A DNA stretch of 64,000 bases, from NCBI GenBank assembly GCA_015075165.1, contig JABTUY010000005.1, positions 1 to 64,000 on the forward strand, given 5' to 3'. Source of the DNA: Ideonella sp. Its GTDB lineage: Bacteria > Pseudomonadota > Gammaproteobacteria > Burkholderiales > Burkholderiaceae_C. Every line of letters begins with the position of its first letter. Position 1 is the stretch's first letter. Shown here one piece after another: positions 37,750-48,021 of the stretch. The translations under genes were made by a program, and so were the position numbers. The notes below the pieces were generated by a model, which worked only from the letters and a program-made list of their open reading frames with translations, was not told the origin of the DNA and ran no database searches.

Positions 37750-38002
37750 CCCGGCGCGGAGCTCGGCGACGTCTTCCGACACCACGCTGGTGGGCGTGCT
37801 GCGCGACCTGCTGCGCCCGGTGTCGGTGGGCTTCGCGCAGGTGCGCGCGGGTGACAACCCGACGATGGCGTTCGAGCGCGCCGACAAGGCGGTCTACAGG
37901 GTCAAGTCCAATGGGCGCAACGCGGTCGCTGGCTACGACGACCTGGTAGCCCGCGGCCGGCTCAGCGAAGCGCCGAAGACCGGCGACGTCGAGCTGTTCT
38001 GA
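37742..38002 (+). pseudogene. Remnant of a GGDEF-domain protein (C-terminal end only)
   Basis: An 86-codon frame starts at a GTG overlapping the chpA stop. Its last 60 residues (SVGFAQVRAGDNPTMAFERADKAVY, then KSNGRNAV...GDVELF, read as two adjoining parts) match the end of diguanylate cyclase GGDEF domains, where the ERADKAVYRVKSNGRN helix follows the active-site half. The GG(D/E)EF signature and the nucleotide-binding first half are absent. The first 25 residues are Ser/Thr-rich and unrelated. It is probably the tail left after deletion of a cyclase gene. It could still be translated by coupling to chpA, but no cyclase activity is possible. Confidence 0.65.
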
Positions 38003-38109
38003 GAGCGGCGGGCAGCGGTCGCTTCGCGCTACCATCGCACGCTTGGCGCGCTCCTGCGCGCGGCACTGCGGCGAACCCGCTGCCGGTGCCTCACCCAATC
38101 CACCTTGCG

Positions 38110-39243
38110 ATGTTGCATTCGATCCGTCGATGGGGTTCGCATGGCCGTGCGGCCGTCGCCTTCGGTCTGGGCCTGTGCATGGTGCCCGCATGGCCGCAGA
38201 CCGCGAGCGGACCGGTGCCCAAGCCCACGTTGAGTGTGACGTTGGTGAGCCCGCACCGCGTCGAGTGGCCGCAACGGCTGCCGGCCGACGGCAGCATCGC
38301 CGCCTGGCAGGAGGCGGTGATCGGCGCCGAGGCGGCGGGGCTGCGCCTGACCGAGGTGCTGGTCAATGTCGGTGATCGCGTTCGCCAGGGGCAGCCGCTG
38401 GCGCGGCTGAACAGCCAGACCATCGCCGCCGACGTGGCGCAGACGCAGGCCTCGCTGGCCGAGGCGCGCGCCGCCGCCGAAGAGGCGCACGCCAACGGCA
38501 ACCGCGCACGCGAGCTCGGCCCCACCGGCGTCATCAGCGCGCAACAGATCCAGCAGTGGCTCACCGCCGAGAAGACCGCGCAAGCGCGCGTCAAGGCGTT
38601 CGAGGCGCGGCTTGCGGCCGAGCAACTGCGCTTGTCGCAGACGCGCGTGCTGGCGCCCGATCATGGCGTGGTGTCGGCGCGTATCGCCACCGTCGGCGCG
38701 GTGGTGCAGCCGGGTCAGGAGTTGTTCCGCCTCATCCGCGGCGGCCGGCTCGAGTGGCGTGCCGAGGTGGCCGCAGCCGAGCTGGCGCGGCTGAAGCCGG
38801 GCCTGGCGGTGCAGGTCACACCGGCCGGTGGGCGCACCATCGCGGGCAAGGTGCGCGTGATCGCGCCGTCGGTCGATGCGGCCACGCGCAACGGCATCGT
38901 CTATGTCGATCTGCCGGCCCCGGGCGACGCGCGTGCCGGCATGTTCGCCAGCGGCGAGTTCGAGCTCGGCGCCGCGCCGGCGCTGGCGCTGCCGCACAGC
39001 GCGGTGGTGCTGCGTGACGGCTTCGCCTACGTGCTGCGCGTCGATGCGCAGGCGAGGGTGGCGCTGACCAAGGTGGTGGTCGGTCGCCGCGTCGGCGACC
39101 GCATCGAGATCGTCTCGGGCCTGGACCCGCAGGCGCGCGTGGTCGCCGCGGGCGGCGGCTTCCTGAGCGACGGCGATACCGTGCGCGTGGTCGACGCTGC
39201 GGTCGGCGCCGCACCCGCGGCGCCGACCGCCGTCCGACGCTGA
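38110..39243 (+). CDS. RND efflux periplasmic adaptor (membrane fusion protein)
   Basis: The 377-residue protein has an N-terminal signal peptide (MLHSIRRWGSHGRAAVAFGLG..., cleavage near AWPQ), a lipoyl-like half (GAEAAGLRLTEVLVNVGDRVRQGQPLARL), a coiled hairpin (VAQTQASLAEARAAAEEA...), the second lipoyl half (TRVLAPDHGVVSARIATVGAVVQPGQELFRL), and beta-barrel and membrane-proximal domains. The ATG at 38110 gives a full signal peptide. Its stop is 18 bases before the RND pump gene. No outer membrane channel gene is adjacent. Substrate is unknown. Confidence 0.9.
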   Translation: MLHSIRRWGSHGRAAVAFGLGLCMVPAWPQTASGPVPKPTLSVTLVSPHRVEWPQRLPADGSIAAWQEAVIGAEAAGLRLTEVLVNVGDRVRQGQPLARLNSQTIAADVAQTQASLAEARAAAEEAHANGNRARELGPTGVISAQQIQQWLTAEKTAQARVKAFEARLAAEQLRLSQTRVLAPDHGVVSARIATVGAVVQPGQELFRLIRGGRLEWRAEVAAAELARLKPGLAVQVTPAGGRTIAGKVRVIAPSVDAATRNGIVYVDLPAPGDARAGMFASGEFELGAAPALALPHSAVVLRDGFAYVLRVDAQARVALTKVVVGRRVGDRIEIVSGLDPQARVVAAGGGFLSDGDTVRVVDAAVGAAPAAPTAVRR

Positions 39244-39261
39244 TCGCAGCGCGCGCAGTCG

Positions 39262-42200
39262 ATGCTGAACGTCTCGTCCGCGTCGATCCGCAACCCGATA
39301 CCGGCGGTGTTGCTGTTCATCATGCTCACGATCGTGGGCCTGATGAGCTTCCGCGCGATGAAGATCCAGCAGTTCCCCGACGTGGAACTGCCCAACGTGA
39401 TCGTCAGTGCGGCGCTGCCAGGTGCCGCACCGGCACAGATGGAGACCGAGGTGGCGCGGCGCATCGAGAACTCGATCGCGTCGATCCAGGGCCTGAAGCA
39501 TCAGTACACCATCGTGCAGGACGGCGTGGCGACCATCACCGCCGAGTTCCGGCTCGAGAAGCCGATCCAGGAGGCGCTCGACGAGGTGCGCGACGCCGTG
39601 CAGCGCGTGCGCTCCGATCTGCCCGCCGACCTGCGCGACCCGGTGATCACCAAGCTCGACATGGCGGCGATGCCGATCCTCGCCTACACGGTGGCCAGCC
39701 CGCGGCTGGACGACGAGGCGCTGTCGTGGTTCATCGACAACCAGGTTACCAAGGCGCTGCTGGCGGTGCGCGGCGTCGGTGGCGTCAGCCGCGTGGGCGG
39801 CGCCACGCGCGAGGTGCGCGTCGAGCTCGACCCGGCGCGGCTGCAGGCGCTCGGCGCCACGGCGGCCGATGTGTCGCGCCGCCTGCGCCAGGTGCAGCAG
39901 GAGGCGTCGGGCGGCCGCACCGACGTCGGCGGCGCCGAGCAGTCGGTGCGCACGATCGCCACCGTGGCGTCGGCGCAGGATCTGGCGGCGCTGGAGATCG
40001 CCTGGCCCGCTGCAGGCGGCGAACGCCGCGTGCGGCTCGACCAGATCGCCCGCGTGAGCGACACCGTCGGCGAGCGGCGCGCCGCGGCGCTGCTCGACGG
40101 CAAGCCGGTGGTGGCGTTCGAGGTCGCGCGTGCGCGCGGCGCCGGCGAGGTCGACGTGCAGGACGGCGTGCGCGCGGCGCTAGCCAAGCTGCGCGAGCAG
40201 CACCCCGACGTGGCGGTGACCGAGGCGTTCAACTTCGTCGAGCCGGTGGTCGAGAACTACGAAGGCTCGATGGCGCTGCTGATCGAGGGCGCGCTGCTGG
40301 CGGTGGTCGTGGTGTGGGCGTTCCTGCGCAACTGGCGTGCCACGCTGATCTCGGCGGTGGCGCTGCCGCTGTCGATCATCCCCACCTTCTTCGCGATGCA
40401 CCTGATGGGCTTCACGATCAACGTCGTGACGCTGCTGTCGCTGTCACTGGTGGTCGGCATCCTGGTCGACGACGCGATCGTCGAGATCGAGAACATCATG
40501 CGGCACCTTTCGGCCGGTGCCGGGCCGCCCCAAGCCGGCCGAACCCCCTCGGGGGGCGCGACGAGCGAAGCGAGGAGCTGGAGGCCCACGTTCACCGGCA
40601 AGTCGCCGTACCAGGCGGCGATGGAGGCGGCCGACGAGATCGGACTCGCGGTGATCGCCACCACCTTCACGCTGATCGCGGTGTTCCTGCCCACCGCGTT
40701 CATGAGCGGCGTGCCGGGGCGCTTCTTCGTGCAGTTCGGCTGGACGGCGGCGATCGCAGTCTGGTTCTCGCTGGTGGTGGCGCGGATGCTGACGCCGATG
40801 ATGGCGGCCTACCTGCTGAAGCCGTTGGCCCGCGCGCCGCGCGAGCCGGCGTGGATGCGGTGGTATCTCCGGCTCGCGGCGTGGTGCCTGCGGCACCGCG
40901 TGAAGACGCTGCTGGCGACGGTGCTGTTCACGGTGGGCGCGTGCACGCCGCTGGTCACCGGGCGGATCGCCAGTGGCTTCATCCCGCCCGACGACCTGTC
41001 GCAGACGCAGGTCAACATCACGTTGCCACCGGGCAGCACCTTCGACGAGACGCTGGCTGCGGCCGAGCACGCGCGCGCCATCGTGCAGCGCGTACCGCAC
41101 GTCACGCGGGTGTATACGGCAATCGGCGGCGGCCGCGCCGGTGGCGACCCGTTCATCTCGCAGATGGCGGCGGCCGACCCGCGCAAGGCCACGCTGACGA
41201 TCAACCTGACGCCGCGCGACGAGCGTCGCGGCGTCAGCAAGCAGGCGATCGAAGGCGAGATGCGGCATGCGCTCGAGCAGGTGCCCGGCGCGCGCGTCAA
41301 GGTCGGCTTCGGCGGCTCGTCGGAGAAGTTCATCCTGGTGCTCGCCGGCGAGGACGGCGAGCAGCTTGCCGCGCATGCGCGACGCGTCGAGCACGAACTG
41401 CGCACGTTGCCAGGCATCGGCGCGGTCACGTCGACCTCGAGCCTGCAGCGTCCCGAGCTGGTGGTGCGCCCCGACCCGGCGCGCGCGGCCGACCTCGGCG
41501 TCACCGCGGCGGCGATCGCCGACACGCTGCGCATCGCCACCACCGGCGACTACGACCAGAGCCTGGCCAAGCTGAACCTGGCGCAACGCCAGGTGCCGGT
41601 GGTGGTGCGCCTGCCCGACAGCGCACGGCAGGACCTCGCGCTGATCGAGCGCCTGGGCGTGCCCGGTTCACGCGGCACAGTGCCGCTGGGCAACGTGGCG
41701 ACGCTGGCGATCGGCAGCGGCCCGGCGCAGATTGACCGCTACGACCGGCTGCGCAACATCAACTTCGAGATCGAGCTCAACGGTGTGCCGCTGGGCACCG
41801 TGCAGCAGCTGTCCGACGCGCTGCCGAGCCTGGCCAACCTGCCGGCGGGCATCGTCAAGACCACGGTCGGCGATGCCGAGGCGATGGGCGAGCTGGCCGA
41901 GAGCTTCGTGCTGGCGATGCTCACCGGTGTGGCGTGCATCTACATCGTGCTGGTGCTGCTGTTCCACGCCTTCGTGCAGCCGTTGACGATCCTGGTGGCG
42001 CTGGTGCTGTCGATCCCCGGCGCGATTCTGGCGCTGTTCGTCGCCGGTACCGATCTGTCGATGCCGTCGATGATCGGCATGATCATGCTGATGGGCATCG
42101 CCACGAAGAACTCGATCCTGCTGGTCGACTACGTGGTGATGGCGCGGCGCGACCACGGCCTGAACCGCTGGGACGCGCTGCTCGACGCGTGCAGCAAGCG

Positions 42201-42468
42201 CGCGCGGCCGATCGTGATGACCACCATTGCGATGGGTGCCGGCATGCTGCCGATCGCGATCGGCTTCGGCACCGACCCGAGCTTCCGCGCGCCGATGGCC
42301 ATCGTCGTGATCGGCGGGCTGATCACCTCCACCTTCCTCAGCCTGCTGGTGATCCCGGTGGTGTTCACCTACGTCGACGACTTCGTCACCCGGCTGCGCG
42401 GGCTGCGGCGCCACCCCGCGGTGCCGGCCGGCGGCGCCGCGCTGCCCGGCCCGGCCGACCGCACCTGA
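39262..42468 (+). CDS. RND-family inner membrane efflux pump with in-frame insert
   Basis: This 1068-residue proton-driven exporter has the twelve-helix RND plan. It opens NVSSASIRNPIPAVLLFIML. The helix 4 region contains the proton-relay pair (VVGILVDDAIVEIENIMRH). Large periplasmic loops follow helices 1 and 7, and the second half ends with MLMGIATKNSILLVDYV. It resembles the acriflavin/multidrug and MexF-like groups. Residues 417-445 (bases 40510-40596) are an extra 29-residue segment between NIMRHL and GKSPYQAAMEAADEIG, where relatives have only one or two residues. The insert matches a REP-like DNA element (see 40510-40596). The loop is cytoplasmic, so function may survive. Confidence 0.9.
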   Translation: MLNVSSASIRNPIPAVLLFIMLTIVGLMSFRAMKIQQFPDVELPNVIVSAALPGAAPAQMETEVARRIENSIASIQGLKHQYTIVQDGVATITAEFRLEKPIQEALDEVRDAVQRVRSDLPADLRDPVITKLDMAAMPILAYTVASPRLDDEALSWFIDNQVTKALLAVRGVGGVSRVGGATREVRVELDPARLQALGATAADVSRRLRQVQQEASGGRTDVGGAEQSVRTIATVASAQDLAALEIAWPAAGGERRVRLDQIARVSDTVGERRAAALLDGKPVVAFEVARARGAGEVDVQDGVRAALAKLREQHPDVAVTEAFNFVEPVVENYEGSMALLIEGALLAVVVVWAFLRNWRATLISAVALPLSIIPTFFAMHLMGFTINVVTLLSLSLVVGILVDDAIVEIENIMRHLSAGAGPPQAGRTPSGGATSEARSWRPTFTGKSPYQAAMEAADEIGLAVIATTFTLIAVFLPTAFMSGVPGRFFVQFGWTAAIAVWFSLVVARMLTPMMAAYLLKPLARAPREPAWMRWYLRLAAWCLRHRVKTLLATVLFTVGACTPLVTGRIASGFIPPDDLSQTQVNITLPPGSTFDETLAAAEHARAIVQRVPHVTRVYTAIGGGRAGGDPFISQMAAADPRKATLTINLTPRDERRGVSKQAIEGEMRHALEQVPGARVKVGFGGSSEKFILVLAGEDGEQLAAHARRVEHELRTLPGIGAVTSTSSLQRPELVVRPDPARAADLGVTAAAIADTLRIATTGDYDQSLAKLNLAQRQVPVVVRLPDSARQDLALIERLGVPGSRGTVPLGNVATLAIGSGPAQIDRYDRLRNINFEIELNGVPLGTVQQLSDALPSLANLPAGIVKTTVGDAEAMGELAESFVLAMLTGVACIYIVLVLLFHAFVQPLTILVALVLSIPGAILALFVAGTDLSMPSMIGMIMLMGIATKNSILLVDYVVMARRDHGLNRWDALLDACSKRARPIVMTTIAMGAGMLPIAIGFGTDPSFRAPMAIVVIGGLITSTFLSLLVIPVVFTYVDDFVTRLRGLRRHPAVPAGGAALPGPADRT
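40510..40596 (+). repeat. REP-like element inserted in frame in the RND pump gene
   Basis: The 87-base segment carries a C-run/G-run palindrome (CCCCC-TC-GGGGG, 40544-40555) followed by gcgacgagcgaagcgaggag. This is the layout of the intergenic elements at 11245 and 50505. It is a multiple of three and has no stop in the pump frame. It encodes an atypical Gly/Pro/Ser/Arg-rich 29-residue loop. Confidence 0.7.
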
Positions 42469-42542
42469 TCGCACCCGAGCCTCGCGGCCGCGGGTTGTCA
42501 CGAGCCCCCGAATGACGGCCCCGGTGGCGCGGCCCCGCGGCA

Positions 42543-42548
42543 TAGAAT
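42543..42548 (+). promoter_or_regulatory. -10-like TAGAAT, 6 bases before the yqgE ATG
   Basis: TAGAAT ends six bases before the ATG at 42555 and there is no Shine-Dalgarno sequence. This fits a leaderless transcript for the yqgE-ruvX-pyr group. Confidence 0.45.
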
Positions 42549-42554
42549 GGCCGC

Positions 42555-43139
42555 ATGGCCACGAGCCGTATCGATCTGACCAACCAGTTCCTGATCGCCA
42601 TGCCGGGCATGGCCGACGATACGTTTGCCGGTGCCGTGGTCTACCTGTGCGAGCACACCGAGAAGGGCGCGCTCGGCCTGGTGATCAACAAGCCGATCGA
42701 CATCAAGCTGCGCAACCTGTTCGAGAAGGTCGAACTGTCGCTCGACCGCAAGGATCTGGCCGAGCAGCCGGTGTACTTCGGCGGCCCGGTGCAGACCGAG
42801 CGCGGCTTCGTGCTGCACGAGAAGCTCGGCGTCGAGGGCAGCGACAGCCCCTACACCTCGACGCTGGCGATTCCCGGCGGGCTCGAGATGACCACCAGCA
42901 AGGACGTGCTCGAGGCGCTGTCGCACGGCGCCGGGCCGCGGCGCGTGCTGGTCACGCTGGGCTACAGCGGCTGGGGCGCCGGCCAGCTCGAGGAAGAGAT
43001 CGGCCGCAACGGCTGGCTCACGGTCAGCGCGTCGCCCGAGATCATCTTCGACACCCCGATCGAGAAGCGCTACGACCGCGCGCTCGCGTTGCTGGGCATC
43101 GACCCGCGCATGCTCAGCCAGGAGGCGGGGCACGCATGA
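42555..43139 (+). CDS. YqgE/AlgH family protein
   Basis: The 194-residue protein matches the DUF179 family: LTNQFLIAMPGMADDTFAGAVVYLCEH at the start, GLVINKP, FGGPVQTERGFVLH, and LGYSGWGAGQLEEEI. The structural family is known but its molecular function is not; AlgH in Pseudomonas influences alginate expression. In beta- and gamma-proteobacteria it nearly always precedes ruvX/yqgF, as it does here with a 70-base gap. Confidence 0.93.
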   Translation: MATSRIDLTNQFLIAMPGMADDTFAGAVVYLCEHTEKGALGLVINKPIDIKLRNLFEKVELSLDRKDLAEQPVYFGGPVQTERGFVLHEKLGVEGSDSPYTSTLAIPGGLEMTTSKDVLEALSHGAGPRRVLVTLGYSGWGAGQLEEEIGRNGWLTVSASPEIIFDTPIEKRYDRALALLGIDPRMLSQEAGHA

Positions 43140-43209
43140 GGCGTCCGGGCACTGACGGCGACCGTGGTCGGGTGGTTCTGCGCGCGCCCGCAGCGCCCAG
43201 GGTGGCGCG

Positions 43210-43637
43210 GTGAGCGCGGCCACTGCGTCATCTGCCTCCCGCCCCCCGCTTTCGTTCCTGGCCTTCGACTACGGCACGCGGCGCGTCGGCGTTGCGGTGG
43301 GCAACACGCTGCTCGCGGCCGCGCAGCCGTTGGCTACCATTGCGGCCATGGGTGACGCGCGCTTCGAGGCGATCGGCAAGCTGGTGCACGAATGGCGGCC
43401 CGCCGCATTGGTGGTCGGCGTGCCGACGCATCCCGACGGCGCGCCGCACGAGAACACGCGGCGTGCGCAGGCGTTCGCGCGCCGGTTGCATGGGCGCTTC
43501 GGGCTGCCGGTGCACGAGGTCGATGAGCGCTACACCACGGTCGAGGCGCTGGCGCGGCACGCGCGCGATGTCGATGCGGCGGCGGCGGCGCTGATCCTCG
43601 AGCAGTTCCTGCACGACCGCAGCCTGCACAGTCGCAC

Positions 43638-43641
<4 letters not shown>
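43210..43641 (+). CDS. ruvX: RuvX/YqgF Holliday-junction resolvase-like nuclease
   Basis: The 143-residue protein has the RNase H-like motifs FDYGTRRVGVAVGN with the first catalytic aspartate, VVGVPTHPDG, VHEVDERYTTVEA with the acidic pair, and a C-terminal AALILEQFLHDR. The family is implicated in 16S rRNA 5'-end maturation, and earlier in junction resolution. Translation begins at a GTG. Its stop overlaps the pyrR ATG by four bases, which joins RNA processing and pyrimidine genes in one transcript. Confidence 0.93.
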
Positions 43642-44141
<500 letters not shown>

Positions 44142-44148
44142 ACGGGCC

Positions 44149-45111
44149 ATGCTGTCGCGCCGCAACCCCCAGCTCAACGCCCACGGCGAGCTGATCCACC
44201 TGCTGTCGATCGAGGGCCTGCCGCGCGAGGTGCTGACGCACATCCTCGACACCGCGGGCACCTTCCTGTCGGTGAACCAGCGCGAGGTGAAGAAGGTGCC
44301 GCTGCTGCGCGGCAAGAGCGTGTTCAACCTGTTCTTCGAGAACAGCACGCGCACGCGCACCACGTTCGAGATCGCGGCCAAGCGCTTGAGCGCCGACGTG
44401 ATCAACCTCGACATCGCGCGCAGCTCCACCGCCAAGGGCGAGAGCCTGCTCGACACCATCGCCAACCTGTCGGCGATGCATGCCGACATGTTCGTCGTGC
44501 GCCACGGCGAGAGCGGCGCGCCGTACCTGATCGCGCAGCACTGCGCGCCGCACGTGCATGTGGTCAATGCCGGCGACGGCCGCCATGCGCACCCGACGCA
44601 GGGCCTGCTCGACCTGTACGCGATCCGCCACTACAAGCACGACTTCAGCCGGCTGACGGTGGCGATCGTCGGCGACATCGTGCACTCGCGCGTCGCGCGC
44701 TCCGACATCCACGGCCTCACCACGCTCGGCGTGCCCGAGGTGCGCGTGGTCGGCCCGCGCACGCTGGTGCCCGGCGACCTGCGCTCGATGGGCGTGCGCG
44801 TGTGCCACGACATGGCCGAGGGCATCGCCGGCGCCGACGTGATCATCATGCTGCGGCTGCAGAACGAGCGCATGAGCGGTGCGATGCTGCCGTCGGCGGC
44901 CGAGTTCGCGAAGACATTCGGCCTGACACCCGAGAAGCTGGCGCTGGCCAGGCCCGATGCGATCGTGATGCACCCGGGCCCGATCAATCGCGGCGTCGAG
45001 ATCGACTCCAGCGTGGCCGACGGCGCCGCCAGTGTGATCCTGCCGCAGGTCACGTTCGGCATCGCGGTGCGGATGGCGGTGATGTCGATCATCGCGGGCA
45101 ACGAAGCATGA
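44149..45111 (+). CDS. pyrB: Aspartate carbamoyltransferase catalytic subunit PyrB
   Basis: PyrB condenses carbamoyl phosphate and aspartate in pyrimidine synthesis. The 320-residue protein contains the carbamoyl-phosphate motif [11 protein letters not shown], the [13 protein letters not shown] region, [14 protein letters not shown], and the aspartate-binding LRLQNER. No PyrI regulatory gene follows. Instead a dihydroorotase homologue overlaps it (ATGA), the arrangement of the large Pseudomonas-type PyrB-PyrC' complex. The ATG at 44149 gives the standard N-terminus. Confidence 0.96.
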   Translation: MLSRRNPQLNAHGELIHLLSIEGLPREVLTHILDTAGTFLSVNQREVKKVPLLRGKSVFNLFFENSTRTRTTFEIAAKRLSADVINLDIARSSTAKGESLLDTIANLSAMHADMFVVRHGESGAPYLIAQHCAPHVHVVNAGDGRHAHPTQGLLDLYAIRHYKHDFSRLTVAIVGDIVHSRVARSDIHGLTTLGVPEVRVVGPRTLVPGDLRSMGVRVCHDMAEGIAGADVIIMLRLQNERMSGAMLPSAAEFAKTFGLTPEKLALARPDAIVMHPGPINRGVEIDSSVADGAASVILPQVTFGIAVRMAVMSIIAGNEA

Positions 45112-46424
45112 GGCTGCTGATCGAACACGGGCGCGTGATCGACCCGGCGTCGGGCCGCGACGAGCGCGCCGACGTGGCGATCGCCGCCGGGCGCATCGTG
45201 CGCATCGGCGGCGCGCCGGATGGCTTCGCGGCCGAGCGCCGCATCGACGCCAGCGGCTGCATCGTGATGCCGGGGCTGGTCGACCTCGCGGTGCGGCTGC
45301 GCGAACCCGGGCACGAGCACGAGGCGATGCTCGAGAGCGAGCTGAAGGCCGCCGCCGCCGGCGGCGTCACCAGCGTGGTGTGCCCGCCCGACACCGACCC
45401 GCCGCTCGACGAGCCGGGCTTGGTCGAGATGCTGAAGTTCCGCGCGCGCCGGCAATCGTCGTGCCGGCTGTTCCCGCTCGGCGCGCTGACGCGCGGCCTG
45501 CACGGCGAGGCGCTGACCGAGATGGCGCACCTCAGCGAAGCCGGCTGCGTCGGCTTCTCGCAGGCCGACCGGCCGGTGCGCGACACCGGCCTGCTGCTGC
45601 GCGCGCTGCAGTACGCGGCCACGTTCGGCCATGCCGTGTGGCTGCGCCCGGCCGACGCGTGGCTGTCGTCGGGCGTCGCGGCCAGCGGGCCGGTGGCCAC
45701 CCGGCTGGGCCTCGCGGGTGTGCCGGTGGCCGCCGAGACGGTGGCGCTGCACACCATCGTCGAGCTGGTGCGCGCCACCGGCGCGCGCGTGCACCTGTGC
45801 CGGCTGAGCAGCGCCGCCGGGGTCGAGCTGCTGCGCCGTGCGAAGGCCGATGGCCTGCCGGTGAGCGCCGACGTCAGCGTGCAGTCGCTGCACCTGACCG
45901 ATGTCGACATCGGCTACTTCAATGCCGACATGCGCCTGACGCCGCCGCTGCGCCAGCAGGCCGACCGCGACGCGTTGCGCGCCGCGCTGGCCGACGGCAC
46001 GATCGATGCGCTGGTGTCGGATCACAACCCGGTCGACGACGACGCGAAGAATCTGCCGTTCGCCGAGGCCGAGCCCGGCGCCAGCGCGGTCGAGCTGTTG
46101 CTGAGTCTGGCGCTGAAGTGGGGCCACGACTCGGGCCTCGACCTCGCGCGCACGCTGGCGCGGGTCACCTGCGACCCGGTGCGCGTGCTGGGCCCGGCGC
46201 TGCGCACGCTGGCCGCCAGCGCCGGCCGGCTGGTCGAGGGCGGCGTCGCCGATGTCTGCGTCTACGATCCCGCGCCCGTCTGGCGCGTGACGCGCGAAGC
46301 GCTCACCAGCCAGGGCAAGCACACACCGTTCGACTTCGCCGCCACCGGCATGGCGCTGCCCGGCCGCGTGCGCGCCACCGTGCTGGCCGGCACGCCGTCG
46401 TTCGAGGCGCCACCGGGCGCATGA
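45108..46424 (+). CDS. Dihydroorotase homologue PyrC' (apparently non-catalytic)
   Basis: This 438-residue amidohydrolase-fold protein lines up with dihydroorotase along its length, but the metal ligands are missing. [14 protein letters not shown] replaces the family's PGFIDxHxHxREPG, the HCED region reads RPADAW, and the later [11 protein letters not shown] keeps only part of the site. It therefore resembles PyrC'/PyrX, which in Pseudomonas stabilises PyrB without dihydroorotase activity. A true dihydroorotase must be encoded elsewhere. It overlaps pyrB and plsC by four bases each. Confidence 0.87.
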   Translation: MRLLIEHGRVIDPASGRDERADVAIAAGRIVRIGGAPDGFAAERRIDASGCIVMPGLVDLAVRLREPGHEHEAMLESELKAAAAGGVTSVVCPPDTDPPLDEPGLVEMLKFRARRQSSCRLFPLGALTRGLHGEALTEMAHLSEAGCVGFSQADRPVRDTGLLLRALQYAATFGHAVWLRPADAWLSSGVAASGPVATRLGLAGVPVAAETVALHTIVELVRATGARVHLCRLSSAAGVELLRRAKADGLPVSADVSVQSLHLTDVDIGYFNADMRLTPPLRQQADRDALRAALADGTIDALVSDHNPVDDDAKNLPFAEAEPGASAVELLLSLALKWGHDSGLDLARTLARVTCDPVRVLGPALRTLAASAGRLVEGGVADVCVYDPAPVWRVTREALTSQGKHTPFDFAATGMALPGRVRATVLAGTPSFEAPPGA

Positions 46425-47254
46425 GACTGCCCGCCGAGGGCGCGCCGCGCGGCGAGGGCGGCATGCGCAGCGTGATCGCGCTGGCGCGCATCGCGCGCGC
46501 GATCGTGCACCTGCTGCATGGCGTGGCGGTGGTGGCGCTGCGCTTCGGCACGCTCGACGCCGCCGCTCGCCAGGCGCGCATCGCGTGGTGGTCGCACGGG
46601 TTGCTGCGCGCGATGGGCGTCGAGCTCATCGGGGCGGGTACGTTCCGCGCCGGCGCGAACCTGCTGGTGCTCAATCACGTGTCGTGGCTCGACATCGCGG
46701 CGGTGCATGCGGTGTGCCCGCGCGCGCGCTTCGTCTCCAAGGCCGACGTGCGGCGCTGGCCGCTGCTGGGCCGGTTGATCACCGCCGTGGGCACGTTGTT
46801 CATCGAGCGCGAGCGCAAGCGCGACGCGCTGCGCGTGGTGCACCAGATGGCCGATGCGATGCAGCGCGGCGACGTGGTCGCGGTGTTCCCGGAAGGCACT
46901 ACCGGAGACGGCCGCACGCTGCTGCCGTTCCACGCCAACCTGCTGCAGGCGGCGATCGCGGCCGAGGTGCCGGTGCAGCCGGTGGCGCTGCGCTATACCG
47001 AGCCCGGACTCGACTGGAGCCCGAGCGTGTGCTGGCTCGGCGCGACCACGCTGGCCGGCAGCGTGTGGACCATCGCACGGGCACGCGGCATCCGGGTGGA
47101 GGTGGTCGCGCTCACCGCGCGTGGCAGCGTGCATGCCGATCGGCGCGCGCTGGCGCAGACGCTGCGCGCTGACATCGAGCACGCGTTGTGCGACCGACCC
47201 GCCACCGACGCGGCCGATGGCCGCACGCCGGCCGACGCTCAGGCCCTGCCCTGA
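46421..47254 (+). CDS. plsC: 1-acyl-sn-glycerol-3-phosphate acyltransferase PlsC-like
   Basis: The 277-residue membrane-associated enzyme acylates lysophosphatidic acid to phosphatidic acid. It has an N-terminal hydrophobic segment ([18 protein letters not shown]), the catalytic NHxSxxD (LNHVSWLDI), [16 protein letters not shown], and FPEGTTGDG. The start overlaps the pyrC' stop. Its 3' end overlaps gpmA, on the other strand, by 16 bases. More than one PlsC paralogue is common in these bacteria, so which acyl acceptor it prefers is open. Confidence 0.9.
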   Translation: MRLPAEGAPRGEGGMRSVIALARIARAIVHLLHGVAVVALRFGTLDAAARQARIAWWSHGLLRAMGVELIGAGTFRAGANLLVLNHVSWLDIAAVHAVCPRARFVSKADVRRWPLLGRLITAVGTLFIERERKRDALRVVHQMADAMQRGDVVAVFPEGTTGDGRTLLPFHANLLQAAIAAEVPVQPVALRYTEPGLDWSPSVCWLGATTLAGSVWTIARARGIRVEVVALTARGSVHADRRALAQTLRADIEHALCDRPATDAADGRTPADAQALP

Positions 47255-47982
47255 CCGGCCACCGCAGCGGCGGCACGCGCCGCGGCTTCCGGGTCGCCGA
47301 GATAGCGGCGCGACAGCGGTTTCAACGCGGCGTCGAGTTCGTACACCAGCGGGATGCCGTTCGGGATGTTCAGCCCGACGATGTCGGCATCGCCGATGCC
47401 ATCGAGGACCTTCACCAGCGCGCGCATCGAGTTGCCGTGCGCGGCCACCAGCACGCGCTGGCCGGCGCGCAACGCCGGCGCGAGGGTGTCGTTCCAGCAC
47501 GGCAGCACGCGCGCCACGGTGTCCTTCAGGCACTCGGTGAGCGGCACCCGGCCGGGCGCCAGAGCGGCATAGCGGCGGTCGTGCCGCTCGCAGCGCGGGT
47601 CGTCTGGCGTGAGCGCGGGTGGTGGCGTGTCGTAGCTGCGACGCCACAGCAGCACCTGCTCGTCGCCGTATTGGCGCGCCATGTCGGCCTTGTTCAGACC
47701 CTGCAGCGCGCCGTAGTGGCGCTCGTTCAGGCGCCAGTCGTGGCGCAGCGGCAGCCAGGTGCGCTCCATCTGATCGAGCGCATGCCACAGCGTCCAGATC
47801 GCGCGCTGCAGTACCGAGGTGTAGGTGATGTCGAACTCGAAGCCCTCGGCCTTCAGCAGCCGGCCGGCGGCCTGCGCCTGGTGCACGCCGGTGGCGGTGA
47901 GGCCGACGTCGGTCCAGCCGGTGAAGCGGTTCTCGAGGTTCCAGGTCGATTCGCCGTGGCGCAGCAGCACGAGGGTGGGCAT
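47239..47982 (-). CDS. gpmA: 2,3-bisphosphoglycerate-dependent phosphoglycerate mutase
   Basis: GpmA interconverts 2- and 3-phosphoglycerate in glycolysis. The 247-residue protein has the phospho-histidine motif [10 protein letters not shown] at the N-terminus, [16 protein letters not shown], and [15 protein letters not shown] with the second catalytic histidine. It is transcribed away from the rhodanese gene, with an 82-base divergent promoter region between them. Confidence 0.96.
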   Translation of the reverse strand: MPTLVLLRHGESTWNLENRFTGWTDVGLTATGVHQAQAAGRLLKAEGFEFDITYTSVLQRAIWTLWHALDQMERTWLPLRHDWRLNERHYGALQGLNKADMARQYGDEQVLLWRRSYDTPPPALTPDDPRCERHDRRYAALAPGRVPLTECLKDTVARVLPCWNDTLAPALRAGQRVLVAAHGNSMRALVKVLDGIGDADIVGLNIPNGIPLVYELDAALKPLSRRYLGDPEAAARAAAAVAGQGRA

Positions 47983-48021
47983 GGTGGAGCCGCAGCGGCG
48001 CGGCAGCGGGCAATGGGGGCC

